Part shown: positions 1 to 8,170 of the stretch, piece by piece
Layout of the letters: every line of letters begins with the position of its first letter
Position numbering within the stretch: the stretch's first letter is position 1
NCBI RefSeq assembly: GCF_000379105.1
Contig: NZ_KB900609.1
Coordinates: 5,096,438 to 5,160,437 of the forward strand
Direction: 5' to 3'
From: Methylobacterium sp. WSM2598
Lineage (GTDB): Bacteria; Pseudomonadota; Alphaproteobacteria; Rhizobiales; Beijerinckiaceae
Length of the DNA stretch: 64,000 bases
Made by a program: the position numbers and the translations under genes
Notes under the pieces: model-generated
Told to the model about the DNA's origin: nothing
Database searches by the model: none
The model's input: the letters and a program-made list of their open reading frames with translations, nothing else

Positions 1-67
1 CCGTTGCCGAATTGTCCAGCACGCCTCGGGGCGTGGACAAGCGCCGGGCGCGCGAGGCTCCCGGCAT

Positions 68-93
68 CCCGGCGGCGGGTTGCCCGCCGCCCG
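68..93 (-). terminator. GC-rich hairpin downstream of psd
   Basis: A perfect 9-bp stem (71-79 pairs with 83-91) with a 3-nt loop lies just past the psd stop codon. No T-run follows, so it may be a transcript-end hairpin, an attenuator before a next gene beyond the window edge, or simply GC-rich spacer. Nothing else is recognisable in the first 99 bases. Confidence 0.3.
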
Positions 94-99
94 GGCGGG

Positions 100-813
100 T
101 CAGACCCGCCGGAACTGGCGGACCGGGCCGCCGGGGCGCAGGTCGGCGAGCACCGTCTCGCCCGCCACCGCCTTCTGGCCGAGTCCCACCAGCACCCGCG
201 ATCCCGCCGGCAGGTAGACGTCCACCCGCGAGCCGAAGCGGATCAGCCCGAAGCGGTCGCCCACCACCAGGTTGTCGCCGGGCTTGACCCAGTCGACGAT
301 GCGCCGCGCCACCAAGCCGGCGATCTGCACCACGCCGATGCGCAGGGCGTCCGGCCCGCTGCCGGTCTCGATCACCAGCCCGTTGCGCTCGTTGTCCTCG
401 CTCGCCTTGTCGAGCTCGGCGTTGAGGAAGAGGCCCGGCGTGTAGTGGATCTGGTCGATGCGCCCCGAGACCGGCACCCGGTTCACGTGGCAGTCGAACA
501 CGTTCATGAAGACCGAGATGCGCAGCATCGGCTCGGAGGGCAGGTCGAGCTCGGAGGGCGGCACCACGGTCGAGATCAGGTTCACGCACCCGTCCGCGGG
601 CGAGACCACGAGGCCCTCGCCCACCGGCACGACGCGCTCGGGGTCGCGGAAGAAGTAGCAGACCCAGAGCGTGAGCAGGAAGAAGATCCAGCCCAGCGCC
701 TGCACGAAGGAGCCGGCGAGCACCGTCAGCACGATGCCGATCGCGATGAAGAGGTAGCCCTCCTTGTGGATCGGCACGAGGACGCGGCGGATCGTCTCGA
801 AGAGGTCGGTCAT
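100..813 (-). CDS. psd: phosphatidylserine decarboxylase, short PSD-A type proenzyme
   Basis: This 237-residue enzyme converts phosphatidylserine to phosphatidylethanolamine at the inner membrane. Hydrophobic segments cover about residues 20-54. The family's histidine motif appears as DCHVNR near residues 107-112. The Gly194-Ser195 pair in the context RFGSRVDVYLP is where members self-cleave to make the pyruvoyl cofactor. The length fits the short PSD-A class rather than the roughly 320-residue enterobacterial form. The start is the ATG at 813. In alphaproteobacteria pssA usually follows psd, and it would lie beyond the left edge of the window. The ABC exporter, glycosyltransferase and spermidine-synthase-like gene lie upstream on the same strand. 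Confidence 0.95.
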   Translation of the reverse strand: MTDLFETIRRVLVPIHKEGYLFIAIGIVLTVLAGSFVQALGWIFFLLTLWVCYFFRDPERVVPVGEGLVVSPADGCVNLISTVVPPSELDLPSEPMLRISVFMNVFDCHVNRVPVSGRIDQIHYTPGLFLNAELDKASEDNERNGLVIETGSGPDALRIGVVQIAGLVARRIVDWVKPGDNLVVGDRFGLIRFGSRVDVYLPAGSRVLVGLGQKAVAGETVLADLRPGGPVRQFRRV

Positions 814-905
814 CAGCCTTCAGGCACTCCGGCAGGCGCGCGGGCAGCGCCGTTCGCGTCCGCGGATGGCAGGCGCACGTCCTCCCGTCAATCGCCCGCG
901 CGGCC

Positions 906-3311
906 TCACCCGCCCGGGCGGGCGCGCAGCGCCCCGAGGAGGTCGGCGTGGTCGTCCGTCCAGGGCCGGCGGCCGGGATCGGCCGGCACGCGCCGCCACC
1001 CGGGGCCGCCGGCCTCCGGGGGGCCGGGCCAGGGATTGCCGGCCCAGGTGCCACGGGGCGAGGCGTCGCGGAGCAGGGCGTCGCCTTGCAAGGTGTCGCT
1101 TGGCACGGTGTCGCGGAGCAAGGCGCCGCCGGGCCGGGCGCGACCGCCCCATGGGCCGAGATGGGCCGGATCGCGCACCAGCGCGAGCAGCGTCGGGGCC
1201 GCGCCGGGCGCGCCGAGCGCCCAGGCGCTCAGCCCGAACTCGGCCCCGATCCCGGCCAGGACCGCGCCGGGATCGAGGTGCGGGTGGGCGAGGTGGATCA
1301 GCAGCACGCCGGTCCGGTCGAGTTTCGAGACGGCGAGGCGCAGGGCCTCGCGGGTCAGGAGATGGATCGGGAACGGGCCGGAGGCGGCGGTGTCGATCAG
1401 GATCAGGCCGAGATCCGCGGGCCGGTCGGCGAGGCTCAGGCGCGGATCCCCGACGACGACCGGCATGGTCGGCGCGCAGGCGGCCAGGAACCGGAACCGG
1501 GCCGGGTCGCGGGCGATGCGCAGGAGCACCGGATCGCTCTCCAGGAAGGTCCAGGCCTCCCGGGGACGCGCCGCGCAGGCGAGGCTGCCGGCGCCGAGGC
1601 CCACCACCACCACGTCGCCGAGATCGCCGCCCCGGGCGGCGCGGATCCCCCGGATCGCGGCCCCGACCGGCCCGTCGGGCGCGTAGGCGAGGAGCGGCGC
1701 CGGCTCGCCGGTCGCGGGCGTGCCGTCCTCCCGGCGCAGCCGCATCGCGCCCTGCGGGCGGGATTCGTGCCAGAGCAGCCGGGTGCCGCCGTCCGGGCTC
1801 GCGGCGATGCGGTGGATGCCGGAGAAGGAGCGCAGGCTCTCCCCCGCGGCCCCGGGCGGGGCGGGCGCCGGGCCCGCCAGCGCGAGGAGCGCCCCGATCC
1901 CGGAGAGGGCCGCGAGGCGCGGGCTCGCCCAGGACAGGGCGAGGAGCCCGCACAGGCCGAGGCCGATGAGCAGGCGCGGCGCGGCGAGGCCGAGCAGGGC
2001 GCAGCCCGCCAGGATGAGGAGCGCCAGCAGGGCGCAGACGAGGGCGGCCTCCCCGAAGCCCCTGGCGCGGGCGGCCCGGGCGCCGTCGAGGAGGCCGGGC
2101 CGGCCGAGCAGGGCCGCGCCGAGGAGGAGCGGGTAGTCCTGGCCGGCCGGGAACAGGGCGGGCGCGAGCAGCGCGCCGGCGGCGCTGCCGAGGAGGCCGC
2201 CGAGCGCGATGCAGACGGCGTAGACCGTCAGGTGGGCGGTCTCGGGCCGCGCGCGGTAGAGCGTCGTGTGGCAGAGGCTGGCATTCACCAGGACGAGGCC
2301 GAGGCCGAGGACGAGGTTCGCCGCGAGCCCGAGATCGACCACGAGGCCGAGGATCGCCAGCGCGGTGCCCCCGACCTGCAGCGGCGCGAGCCAGCGCGCG
2401 ACCCGCACGGCGCTGTCCCGGAAGGCGGTCACGAAGGTCAGGAGGTGCAGGGCGAGCGGCGGCAGGAAGACCAGCGGCGCGGTCGCGAGCTCCGCGCAGA
2501 GGCGGGTCGTGACGGCGACCAGGAAGGCGGCCGGCACGAAGGCCAGGGCGACGAAGCCCGCCAGCGCCGCGCCGGTCAGCGGGACCGGGCGCTTGGCGGG
2601 GGCCGGGGGAGGGGCCGGCGCCCGCGCGGGCGGCGTCCCGGCGGCGCTCCAGGCGGCGGCCGCGATCAGCGGGGCGAGGAGGCAGAACCCGGCCGTCCAG
2701 GCCCATTCCTGGGCGCGCAGGGAGACGAGCGGCTCGATCAGCACCGGATAGGCGAGGAGCGCCGCGAAGGCGCCGCCATGGGAGGCCGCGGCGAGGGGGG
2801 CGGGGTCGCGGGCGCGCGGGTGATCCGCGCCGGAGAGCCAACCCTGCAGGAGCAGGCCGTTCGCCGCCAGGGCGAGGAGGGGCGGTCCGGCCGCGACGGC
2901 AAGGAGGCCGAGAAGCCAGGGCGCCTCGCCCTCGGCGGGCAGCCGCGCGAGGGCCGCCGGCCGATGCGGGGGCAGGACGAGGAGCGCCGCCCCCATCAGG
3001 GCGAGGTGCAGCAGGAGGGCGCGGCGCCCCGCAAGCCAGCGGGTGGCGGCGAGCCCGTAGAGCTGGCCGCCGAGCAGGGCCGCCTGCAGCAGGACCAGGG
3101 CCACGGACCAGACGGCGGGGGAGCCGCCGAGCCCGGGCAGCGCCGCGCGGGCGAGGAGGATCGGTGCCGAGAACAGCAGGAAGGCCGAGAGGGCCAGCGC
3201 CGCGAGGGCCGCGGCGCACCGCAGCTCGGCGACCGGGACGCTCGGAACCCGCGGGGCGAGGGAGGACGGGGCGGTGGGCACGGCACGTGTCCTTGCGGCA
3301 GCGCCCGGCAT
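906..3311 (-). CDS. polytopic membrane protein fused to a spermidine-synthase-like domain
   Basis: This is an 801-residue two-part protein. Roughly residues 30-480 are many hydrophobic segments, and the rest resembles the Rossmann methyltransferase fold of spermidine synthases. Visible motifs are the glycine-rich VVVVGLGAGSLA, an acidic turn FLESDPVLL and LILIDTAASGPFP. Fused MFS/spermidine-synthase proteins of this kind are widespread, but few have a proven reaction, so polyamine synthesis should not be assumed. The ATG at 3311 was chosen over an in-frame TTG at 3323. No good ribosome-binding site is visible. The C-terminal part contains the 15-bp repeat at 1070-1144. It sits between psd and a glycosyltransferase gene on the same strand, which hints at an envelope role (inference). 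Confidence 0.75.
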   Translation of the reverse strand: MPGAAARTRAVPTAPSSLAPRVPSVPVAELRCAAALAALALSAFLLFSAPILLARAALPGLGGSPAVWSVALVLLQAALLGGQLYGLAATRWLAGRRALLLHLALMGAALLVLPPHRPAALARLPAEGEAPWLLGLLAVAAGPPLLALAANGLLLQGWLSGADHPRARDPAPLAAASHGGAFAALLAYPVLIEPLVSLRAQEWAWTAGFCLLAPLIAAAAWSAAGTPPARAPAPPPAPAKRPVPLTGAALAGFVALAFVPAAFLVAVTTRLCAELATAPLVFLPPLALHLLTFVTAFRDSAVRVARWLAPLQVGGTALAILGLVVDLGLAANLVLGLGLVLVNASLCHTTLYRARPETAHLTVYAVCIALGGLLGSAAGALLAPALFPAGQDYPLLLGAALLGRPGLLDGARAARARGFGEAALVCALLALLILAGCALLGLAAPRLLIGLGLCGLLALSWASPRLAALSGIGALLALAGPAPAPPGAAGESLRSFSGIHRIAASPDGGTRLLWHESRPQGAMRLRREDGTPATGEPAPLLAYAPDGPVGAAIRGIRAARGGDLGDVVVVGLGAGSLACAARPREAWTFLESDPVLLRIARDPARFRFLAACAPTMPVVVGDPRLSLADRPADLGLILIDTAASGPFPIHLLTREALRLAVSKLDRTGVLLIHLAHPHLDPGAVLAGIGAEFGLSAWALGAPGAAPTLLALVRDPAHLGPWGGRARPGGALLRDTVPSDTLQGDALLRDASPRGTWAGNPWPGPPEAGGPGWRRVPADPGRRPWTDDHADLLGALRARPGG
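1070..1144. repeat. in-gene array of five degenerate 15-bp units
   Basis: Units begin at 1070, 1085, 1100, 1115 and 1130, and most end in GTCGC or GCCGC. The second and third contain CTTGC and TTGGC. The period is a multiple of three, so the reading frame of the host gene is kept and a repetitive low-complexity stretch is added near its C-terminus. Confidence 0.7.
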
Positions 3312-3466
3312 GATCGCCCGCAAGGATTAAGGAGGCTCTTCGGGTCGCAGGCCGACCCCGAATCGCCCGTTCCCGGTCTGCGCGATGCGGCGTCCCGGCG
3401 ATCCGTCGGGTGCGGCCGGGGCGACCTCCGCGGCGCCAGGCCGGACGCCGACGGATCGCCAGCCGC

Positions 3467-4708
3467 TCAGCCCACCGGGAGGCGGCCTGCGAGGGGCCGG
3501 CCGCTTCGCGGCGGGCGGCTTGCCGGCGGGGCGGCCCGGTAGGCCTCGGCGGCGAGCGCCGCGAAGGCCGCCGCCGCGGCGAGCGGCAGGAGCGGCAGCC
3601 GGGTCGCGACCACGATCATCCCGAGCAGCGGCACCAGGAACAGGGCCAGCAGGGCGAGGTCGACCGCCCGCGGCGGCGGGGCCGGGCAGCGCAGGCGCCA
3701 CGCCAGGGCGGCGGTGATCGGGATCGCGAGGTCGTAGCTCAGGCAGTACGGGGTCACGAGGATGCAGCCCGCCGCGACGAGGGCGGCGTGCAGGCCCGCG
3801 GCGCCCTCCGGCCCGTCCGGCCGCGCGGGGTCCCGGCGGACGAGCCAGGCGACGCCGCCCGCCACGATCAGCGAGACGGCCCCCTGGACCGCGAGCGCCG
3901 CCGGGACCGGGACCCCGACCCACCACAGGCCCGCGTAGGGGGTCGTCATCAGGGTGGTGTAGAAGCCGTCCATCCCGGTGATGACCTCGCCCTGGAAGGG
4001 CAGCGTGACCGCGAGGTAGGCGCGCCACGGCTCGGGGCCGAAAGCCAGCAGGCTGAGCCCGATCAAGCCGAGGGTGGTGACGGCGGCGGCCGCGAAGGCG
4101 TCCCAGCGCTGCCGGGCGATCAGCACCAGGGGAAACAGCAGGCCGAGCTGCGGCTTGACGCTGATGAGGCCGATCATCGCCCCGGCGAGGAGCGGCTGCC
4201 GGTCGAGCCGCCGCATCGCCCCGACGACCAGCGCCGCGAAGAAGAAGCCTGCCTGCCCGATCGCGACTTCGAGCACCACGATCGGCGAGAGGAGGAGCCA
4301 GGGCACCAGCCCGGCGCGGCGCGGACCCGCCTTCCCGCCGAGCAGCGTGGCGAGGAAGCAGGCGATCCCCGCCCCCTGCCACAGCAGGTAGCTCGCCCCG
4401 TAGGGCAGCCGGGCCAGGGGCGCCAGGACCAGGAGCCCGGTCGGCGGATAGGAGAAGTTCATGAAGGGCTGGACGGGCGTGAACAGCGCCCGCATGGCCG
4501 CCTGGAAGGCGCCGAGATCGTAGATCTGATCCAGCAGCCCGGTCGCGGCGAGCCGGCCGGCCGTCCAGAAGATCACGAAGTCGCGGCCGACGAAGTAGCC
4601 CTGCCGGTCGAGACCGCCCGGCAGGCCGCCGAACAGGGACAGGGCGATGGCGAGCGACGGGATCGTCCCCAGGCGGACCGTCAGCCTCCAAGGTTCCGGC
4701 ACCGCCAT
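3467..4708 (-). CDS. GT87 / DUF2029 family membrane glycosyltransferase
   Basis: This 413-residue polytopic membrane protein has the layout of the DUF2029/GT87 family, relatives of which use polyprenyl-phosphate sugar donors. The N-terminal part has the family-like stretch GRDFVIFWTAGRLA and then an aromatic region NFSYPPTGLLVLAPLA, followed by about ten hydrophobic helices. Donor and acceptor cannot be read from the sequence. The ATG at 4708 fits the hydrophobic start. It lies 61 bases after the stop of the ABC exporter and points towards the spermidine-synthase-like gene and psd, so these may form one loosely spaced transcription unit. Confidence 0.75.
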   Translation of the reverse strand: MAVPEPWRLTVRLGTIPSLAIALSLFGGLPGGLDRQGYFVGRDFVIFWTAGRLAATGLLDQIYDLGAFQAAMRALFTPVQPFMNFSYPPTGLLVLAPLARLPYGASYLLWQGAGIACFLATLLGGKAGPRRAGLVPWLLLSPIVVLEVAIGQAGFFFAALVVGAMRRLDRQPLLAGAMIGLISVKPQLGLLFPLVLIARQRWDAFAAAAVTTLGLIGLSLLAFGPEPWRAYLAVTLPFQGEVITGMDGFYTTLMTTPYAGLWWVGVPVPAALAVQGAVSLIVAGGVAWLVRRDPARPDGPEGAAGLHAALVAAGCILVTPYCLSYDLAIPITAALAWRLRCPAPPPRAVDLALLALFLVPLLGMIVVATRLPLLPLAAAAAFAALAAEAYRAAPPASRPPRSGRPLAGRLPVG

Positions 4709-4769
4709 CCGCGCATCCCCGCTCCCCGCCGGGCCAGTCTCCGACGGCCGCGGTTAAGGCCGGGTTCCG

Positions 4770-6704
4770 TCAGGCGACGGAGGCCGGTTCGGGCGCCTTG
4801 GCGGCGGGCGGGGGGATCTCGCCCGATTCCAGGCGGACGCGCAGGCTCTCGCCCTCGCCGCCCTCCGCCCGCTTGAGAGCCTCGCGCGCCGCGTCCGCCT
4901 CGCGCTGGCGGTTCCACATCGCCGCGTAGACGCCGCCGCGCGCGAGGAGGGTCGGGTGGTCGCCCCGCTCGACGATCACCCCCCGGTCGAGGACGATGAT
5001 CTCGTCGGCGCCCACCACCGTCGAGAGCCGGTGGGCGATGACGAGCGTCGTGCGGCCCCGGCTGACCCGGTCGAGGGCGTCCTGGATCTCCCGCTCGGTG
5101 AAGGAATCGAGGGCCGAGGTCGCCTCGTCGAGGACCAGGATCGGCGGCCCCTTCAGGATGGTGCGGGCGATCGCGACGCGCTGCTTCTCGCCGCCCGACA
5201 GTTTCAGGCCGCGCTCGCCCACCGGCGTGTCGTAGCCCTCCGGCAGGGCGGCGATGAAGCGGTCGATCTGCGCGAGCCGGGCGGCCTCGCGGACCTCCGC
5301 CTCGCTCGCCTCCCAGCGCCCGTAGCGGATGTTGTAGCCGATCGTGTCGTTGAACAGCACCGTGTCCTGCGGGACCATGCCGATCGCCGCGCGCAGGGAT
5401 TCCTGCTGCACGGCGGCGATGTCCTCGCCGTCCACGAGGATGCGCCCGCCCTGCGGCTCGTAGAAGCGGAACAGCAGCCGCGACAGGGTCGACTTGCCGG
5501 CGCCCGAGGGGCCCACCACCGCGACGGTGCGCCCGGCCGGCACCTCGAAGCTGATGCCCTTCAGGATCGGCCGGTCCGGGTTGTAGGCGAAGTGCACGTC
5601 CTCGAAGCGCACCACGCCCGCGCTCACCGCGAGCGGCGGCGCGCCCGGCCGGTCGGCGATCTCCGGGTTGCGGTGCAGGATCCGGAACATGTCGTCGATG
5701 TCGATCAGCGCCTGCTTGATCTCCCGGTAGATCATGCCCATGAAGTTGAGCGGCATCGAGAGCTGCACCAGCATCGCGTTGACCAGCACGAATCCGCCGA
5801 TCGTGGCCTTTCCGGCCATGATGTCGCGCGCCGAGAGCCACATCACCACGGTCATGCCGGCCGTGAAGATCACCGCCTGGCCGGCATTGAGCACCGCCAG
5901 CGAGACGTAGGTCTGGGTCGAGGATTTCTCGTACTTGGCCATCGAGACGTCGTAGCGGGAGGTCTCGCGGGCTTCCGCGCCGAAATACTTGACGGTCTCG
6001 TAGTTGAGGAGCGAGTCGACCGCCTTGGTGTTGGCGTCGGTGTCGGAGTCGTTCATCCGCTTGCGGATGGCGATGCGCCACTCGGTAGCCTTGTAGGTGA
6101 AGCCGAGATAGGCCGCGACCATCACCAGCACCACCAGCGAGTAGCGCAGGTCGAACTCCCAGGCCAGGATGCCCAGCACCAGCAGGAACTCGACGATGGT
6201 GGGCACCAGCGTCAGCACCATCAGGCGCGAGAGTTCCTCGATGCCGTTGCGCCCGCGCTCCAGCACCCGGGTGAGGCCGCCGGTCTTGCGCTCCAGGTGG
6301 AAGCGCAGGGACAGGCGGTGCATGTGCGCGAAGGTCTGGAGGGCGAGGCGGCGCACCGCGTGCATCGCCACCTTGGCGAAGAGCCCGTCGCGGACCTGGG
6401 TGAGGAGGGCCATCGCCACCCGCGACAGGCCGTAGAGGCCGATGAGCAGGATCGGCGCCGCCCAGAGGCCGGTCGGCAGGGGGCCGTCCTTCCCGCCCGC
6501 CGCCGCCACGAGGGCGTCGGTCGCCCACTTGAAGGTGAAGGGCGTCAGCATCGTGACGCCCTTGGCGACGAGGAGCAGGAAGAAGGCCGCGAAGACGCGG
6601 CGCTGCAGGTCCAGGCGCCCGTGCGGCCAGAGATAGGGCCAGAGGCGCCGGTAGGTCCCGACGAGGCCGGGCCGGTCCGAGGCCCCGCCCGCCGGAGATT
6701 GCAT
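4770..6704 (-). CDS. Atm1-like ABC exporter, fused permease and ATPase
   Basis: A 644-residue half-transporter with an N-terminal six-helix membrane domain and a C-terminal ATPase. The ATPase shows Walker A GPSGAGKST, signature LSGGEKQR, Walker B ILVLDEATSALD and H-loop VIAHRLST. The membrane domain carries the stretch LLNYETVKYFGAEARE, typical of the Atm1/ABCB7/HMT branch. Bacterial members export glutathione-linked metal or sulfur compounds from the cytoplasm. The ATG at 6704 gives a normal N-terminus. The frame is open further upstream, but that extension is Gly/Pro-rich and looks untranslated. The substrate is inferred from the family only. Confidence 0.88.
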   Translation of the reverse strand: MQSPAGGASDRPGLVGTYRRLWPYLWPHGRLDLQRRVFAAFFLLLVAKGVTMLTPFTFKWATDALVAAAGGKDGPLPTGLWAAPILLIGLYGLSRVAMALLTQVRDGLFAKVAMHAVRRLALQTFAHMHRLSLRFHLERKTGGLTRVLERGRNGIEELSRLMVLTLVPTIVEFLLVLGILAWEFDLRYSLVVLVMVAAYLGFTYKATEWRIAIRKRMNDSDTDANTKAVDSLLNYETVKYFGAEARETSRYDVSMAKYEKSSTQTYVSLAVLNAGQAVIFTAGMTVVMWLSARDIMAGKATIGGFVLVNAMLVQLSMPLNFMGMIYREIKQALIDIDDMFRILHRNPEIADRPGAPPLAVSAGVVRFEDVHFAYNPDRPILKGISFEVPAGRTVAVVGPSGAGKSTLSRLLFRFYEPQGGRILVDGEDIAAVQQESLRAAIGMVPQDTVLFNDTIGYNIRYGRWEASEAEVREAARLAQIDRFIAALPEGYDTPVGERGLKLSGGEKQRVAIARTILKGPPILVLDEATSALDSFTEREIQDALDRVSRGRTTLVIAHRLSTVVGADEIIVLDRGVIVERGDHPTLLARGGVYAAMWNRQREADAAREALKRAEGGEGESLRVRLESGEIPPPAAKAPEPASVA

Positions 6705-6831
6705 TTGCGTCACGATCGGGTTCCGGGAGAGGAATTGCCCCGCATATAGGCCCGATCCTCCCGGGGTGCACCCGCCGGGCACCGCAGGGCCGGCGGGCGC
6801 TGGGATCAACGCACGGCCCGCCGGTGCGGGC

Positions 6832-7341
6832 TCAGCGGTCGGCCTTGGCGCCGCTCGCGGTCAGTTCGAGGTAGCGCCGGGTCGTCGGCTTGACGAGGTC
6901 GGCCACCGTCTGGGCCATCGCCAGTTCCTCCTTCAGGGATTGCTGGAAGCCCGTCAGGTGGGCGGTCTGGCCGGCCGCCTCCGCGATGGTGATGAGCGAG
7001 TCGTAGGCCGCCGCCTCGTAATTCTCGAAGGCGCGGTTGGCGAAGGCGTTCTTCAGGATCTCGTCCTGGGCCGGCGTGTGGGCCAGGGCCGCGAGGTTGC
7101 CCATCAGGCCGAGCACGCCCTCCTTGAGGGCCGAGGGGCTCTCGTTGAGGGCCGACAGCGCCGCCTCCAGGCGGTCGCGCTGGCCGTGCGTCTCGGTGAT
7201 GTGGCGCCGCAGGGCCGCGTCCATCTCGGGGTAGCGCTCCAGGCGCTCGACCTGCCGCTCCATGATCTGCAGGGCCTGCAATTCGAGGGCGTGGGTGTTC
7301 CTGAGCGCGGTCACGTAGAGCGAGCGGAGATCCTCGGCCAT
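6832..7341 (-). CDS. DUF892 ferritin-like stress protein (YciE/YciF family)
   Basis: This 169-residue, almost all-helical protein matches the DUF892 family of ferritin-like proteins. Glutamates and histidines recur along four predicted helices (HALELQALQ, HITETHGQRDRLEAAL, NRAFENYEAAAYDSL, EELAMAQTV), as in a four-helix bundle that binds a di-metal centre. Relatives are induced by osmotic and general stress, and their enzymatic role is unclear. The ATG at 7341 has a GGAGG-like site about 8 bases upstream. A possible EcfG promoter and a dyad lie 37-90 bases upstream. Confidence 0.88.
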   Translation of the reverse strand: MAEDLRSLYVTALRNTHALELQALQIMERQVERLERYPEMDAALRRHITETHGQRDRLEAALSALNESPSALKEGVLGLMGNLAALAHTPAQDEILKNAFANRAFENYEAAAYDSLITIAEAAGQTAHLTGFQQSLKEELAMAQTVADLVKPTTRRYLELTASGAKADR

Positions 7342-7377
7342 CCGGTCATCCTCCTGGACAGGGGTTGAGTGGGGCCC

Positions 7378-7402
7378 AACGCCCGCCGCCGGGGACGGTT
7401 CT
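7378..7402 (-). promoter_or_regulatory. possible EcfG general-stress promoter for the DUF892 gene
   Basis: On the minus strand the sequence reads AGAAC, then 16 bases, then CGTT. This is one base from the alphaproteobacterial EcfG consensus GGAAC-N16/17-CGTT. The -10 part ends 37 bases before the ATG of a stress-type gene, which is a sensible distance. This is by-eye matching without a scoring model. Confidence 0.4.
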
Positions 7403-7432
7403 GGTACTCATACTGAGACAAAGTATCATACC
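7403..7432. promoter_or_regulatory. imperfect dyad upstream of the DUF892 gene, possible operator
   Basis: An AT-rich island in very GC-rich DNA contains ATACT (7410-7414) and AGTAT (7422-7426), flanked by GGTA (7403-7406) and TACC (7429-7432). The arrangement looks like a two-fold binding site and directly abuts the putative -35 element. No regulator can be assigned. Confidence 0.35.
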
Positions 7433-7547
7433 GGAGCGGCCTCCCGCGCGCCGGTTCGGCCCCGGATCCCGGCCGCTCTCCTCGGGCCTTCGCCTCCGCG
7501 CGCGGCGCCGGCGCCGCGGGGCCCGGTCCGCCGCGGCCGCGGCGGTG

Positions 7548-8006
7548 TCAGGCCCGGGCGGCCACCGGGGTCGCCTCCCGCGCGGCCCCCGGGGCCGCCT
7601 CCCGCGCGGCCCCCGGGGCTGCGTCCTGCTGCTGCAGGAGGGCGCGCTCGTGGGCGACGAGCTCCCGGCCCCATTTCAGGGCGTGGTGGAAGCGGCGGGC
7701 GGCGACCTCGTCCTGAACGGCGAGGAGATAGGGTACCGCGCTCGGCATGATCCGCAGGATCTCGGTCGACTGGCGCACCAGCAGGTCCTCCACCTCGGCC
7801 GGGTTGTCGGCGAGGTAGATCACCTGCAGCGTCACGCAGAGGCGCTTGGCCGGCGTGTCCGCCTCGCTCTCGCGGATGATCTCGCTCTCGCGCAGGAAGC
7901 GGGCATGGGTCTCGATCAGCAGGTCGGCCGCGCGGTCCCCGTTCCGGATCGCCGCCCCGTTGATGATGAGGCGCTCGTGCGGCTTGAGGGTGATGCGAAG
8001 CGGCAT
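7548..8006 (-). CDS. flbT: flagellin synthesis regulator FlbT
   Basis: FlbT binds flagellin mRNA in alphaproteobacteria and controls its translation and stability. The first 115 residues match the family well (MPLRITLKPHERLIINGAAI at the start, then a helical region). The ATG at 8006 was chosen because the frame upstream lacks family similarity. The C-terminal tail is a low-complexity Ala/Pro/Arg stretch (AAREAAPG-like units) encoded by a 24-bp tandem duplication around 7550-7620, beyond the conserved domain. It is divergent from the flagellin gene it should control. The usual partner flaF is not adjacent. Confidence 0.9.
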   Translation of the reverse strand: MPLRITLKPHERLIINGAAIRNGDRAADLLIETHARFLRESEIIRESEADTPAKRLCVTLQVIYLADNPAEVEDLLVRQSTEILRIMPSAVPYLLAVQDEVAARRFHHALKWGRELVAHERALLQQQDAAPGAAREAAPGAAREATPVAARA

Positions 8007-8170
8007 GGCGGGCTTTCCACGAATCACCCCCATGGTCGTGGTTAACCGTTAACGATTTCGCAAAGCCGCACGAGTCCGCGCGATCGACTTAAGGCCGCGG
8101 CAAGGGCCGGCCCCCTGAGATGCGGGTGCCGTCAAAACGACGGATCCGACGATCGAAAAGGATCGGCCCC

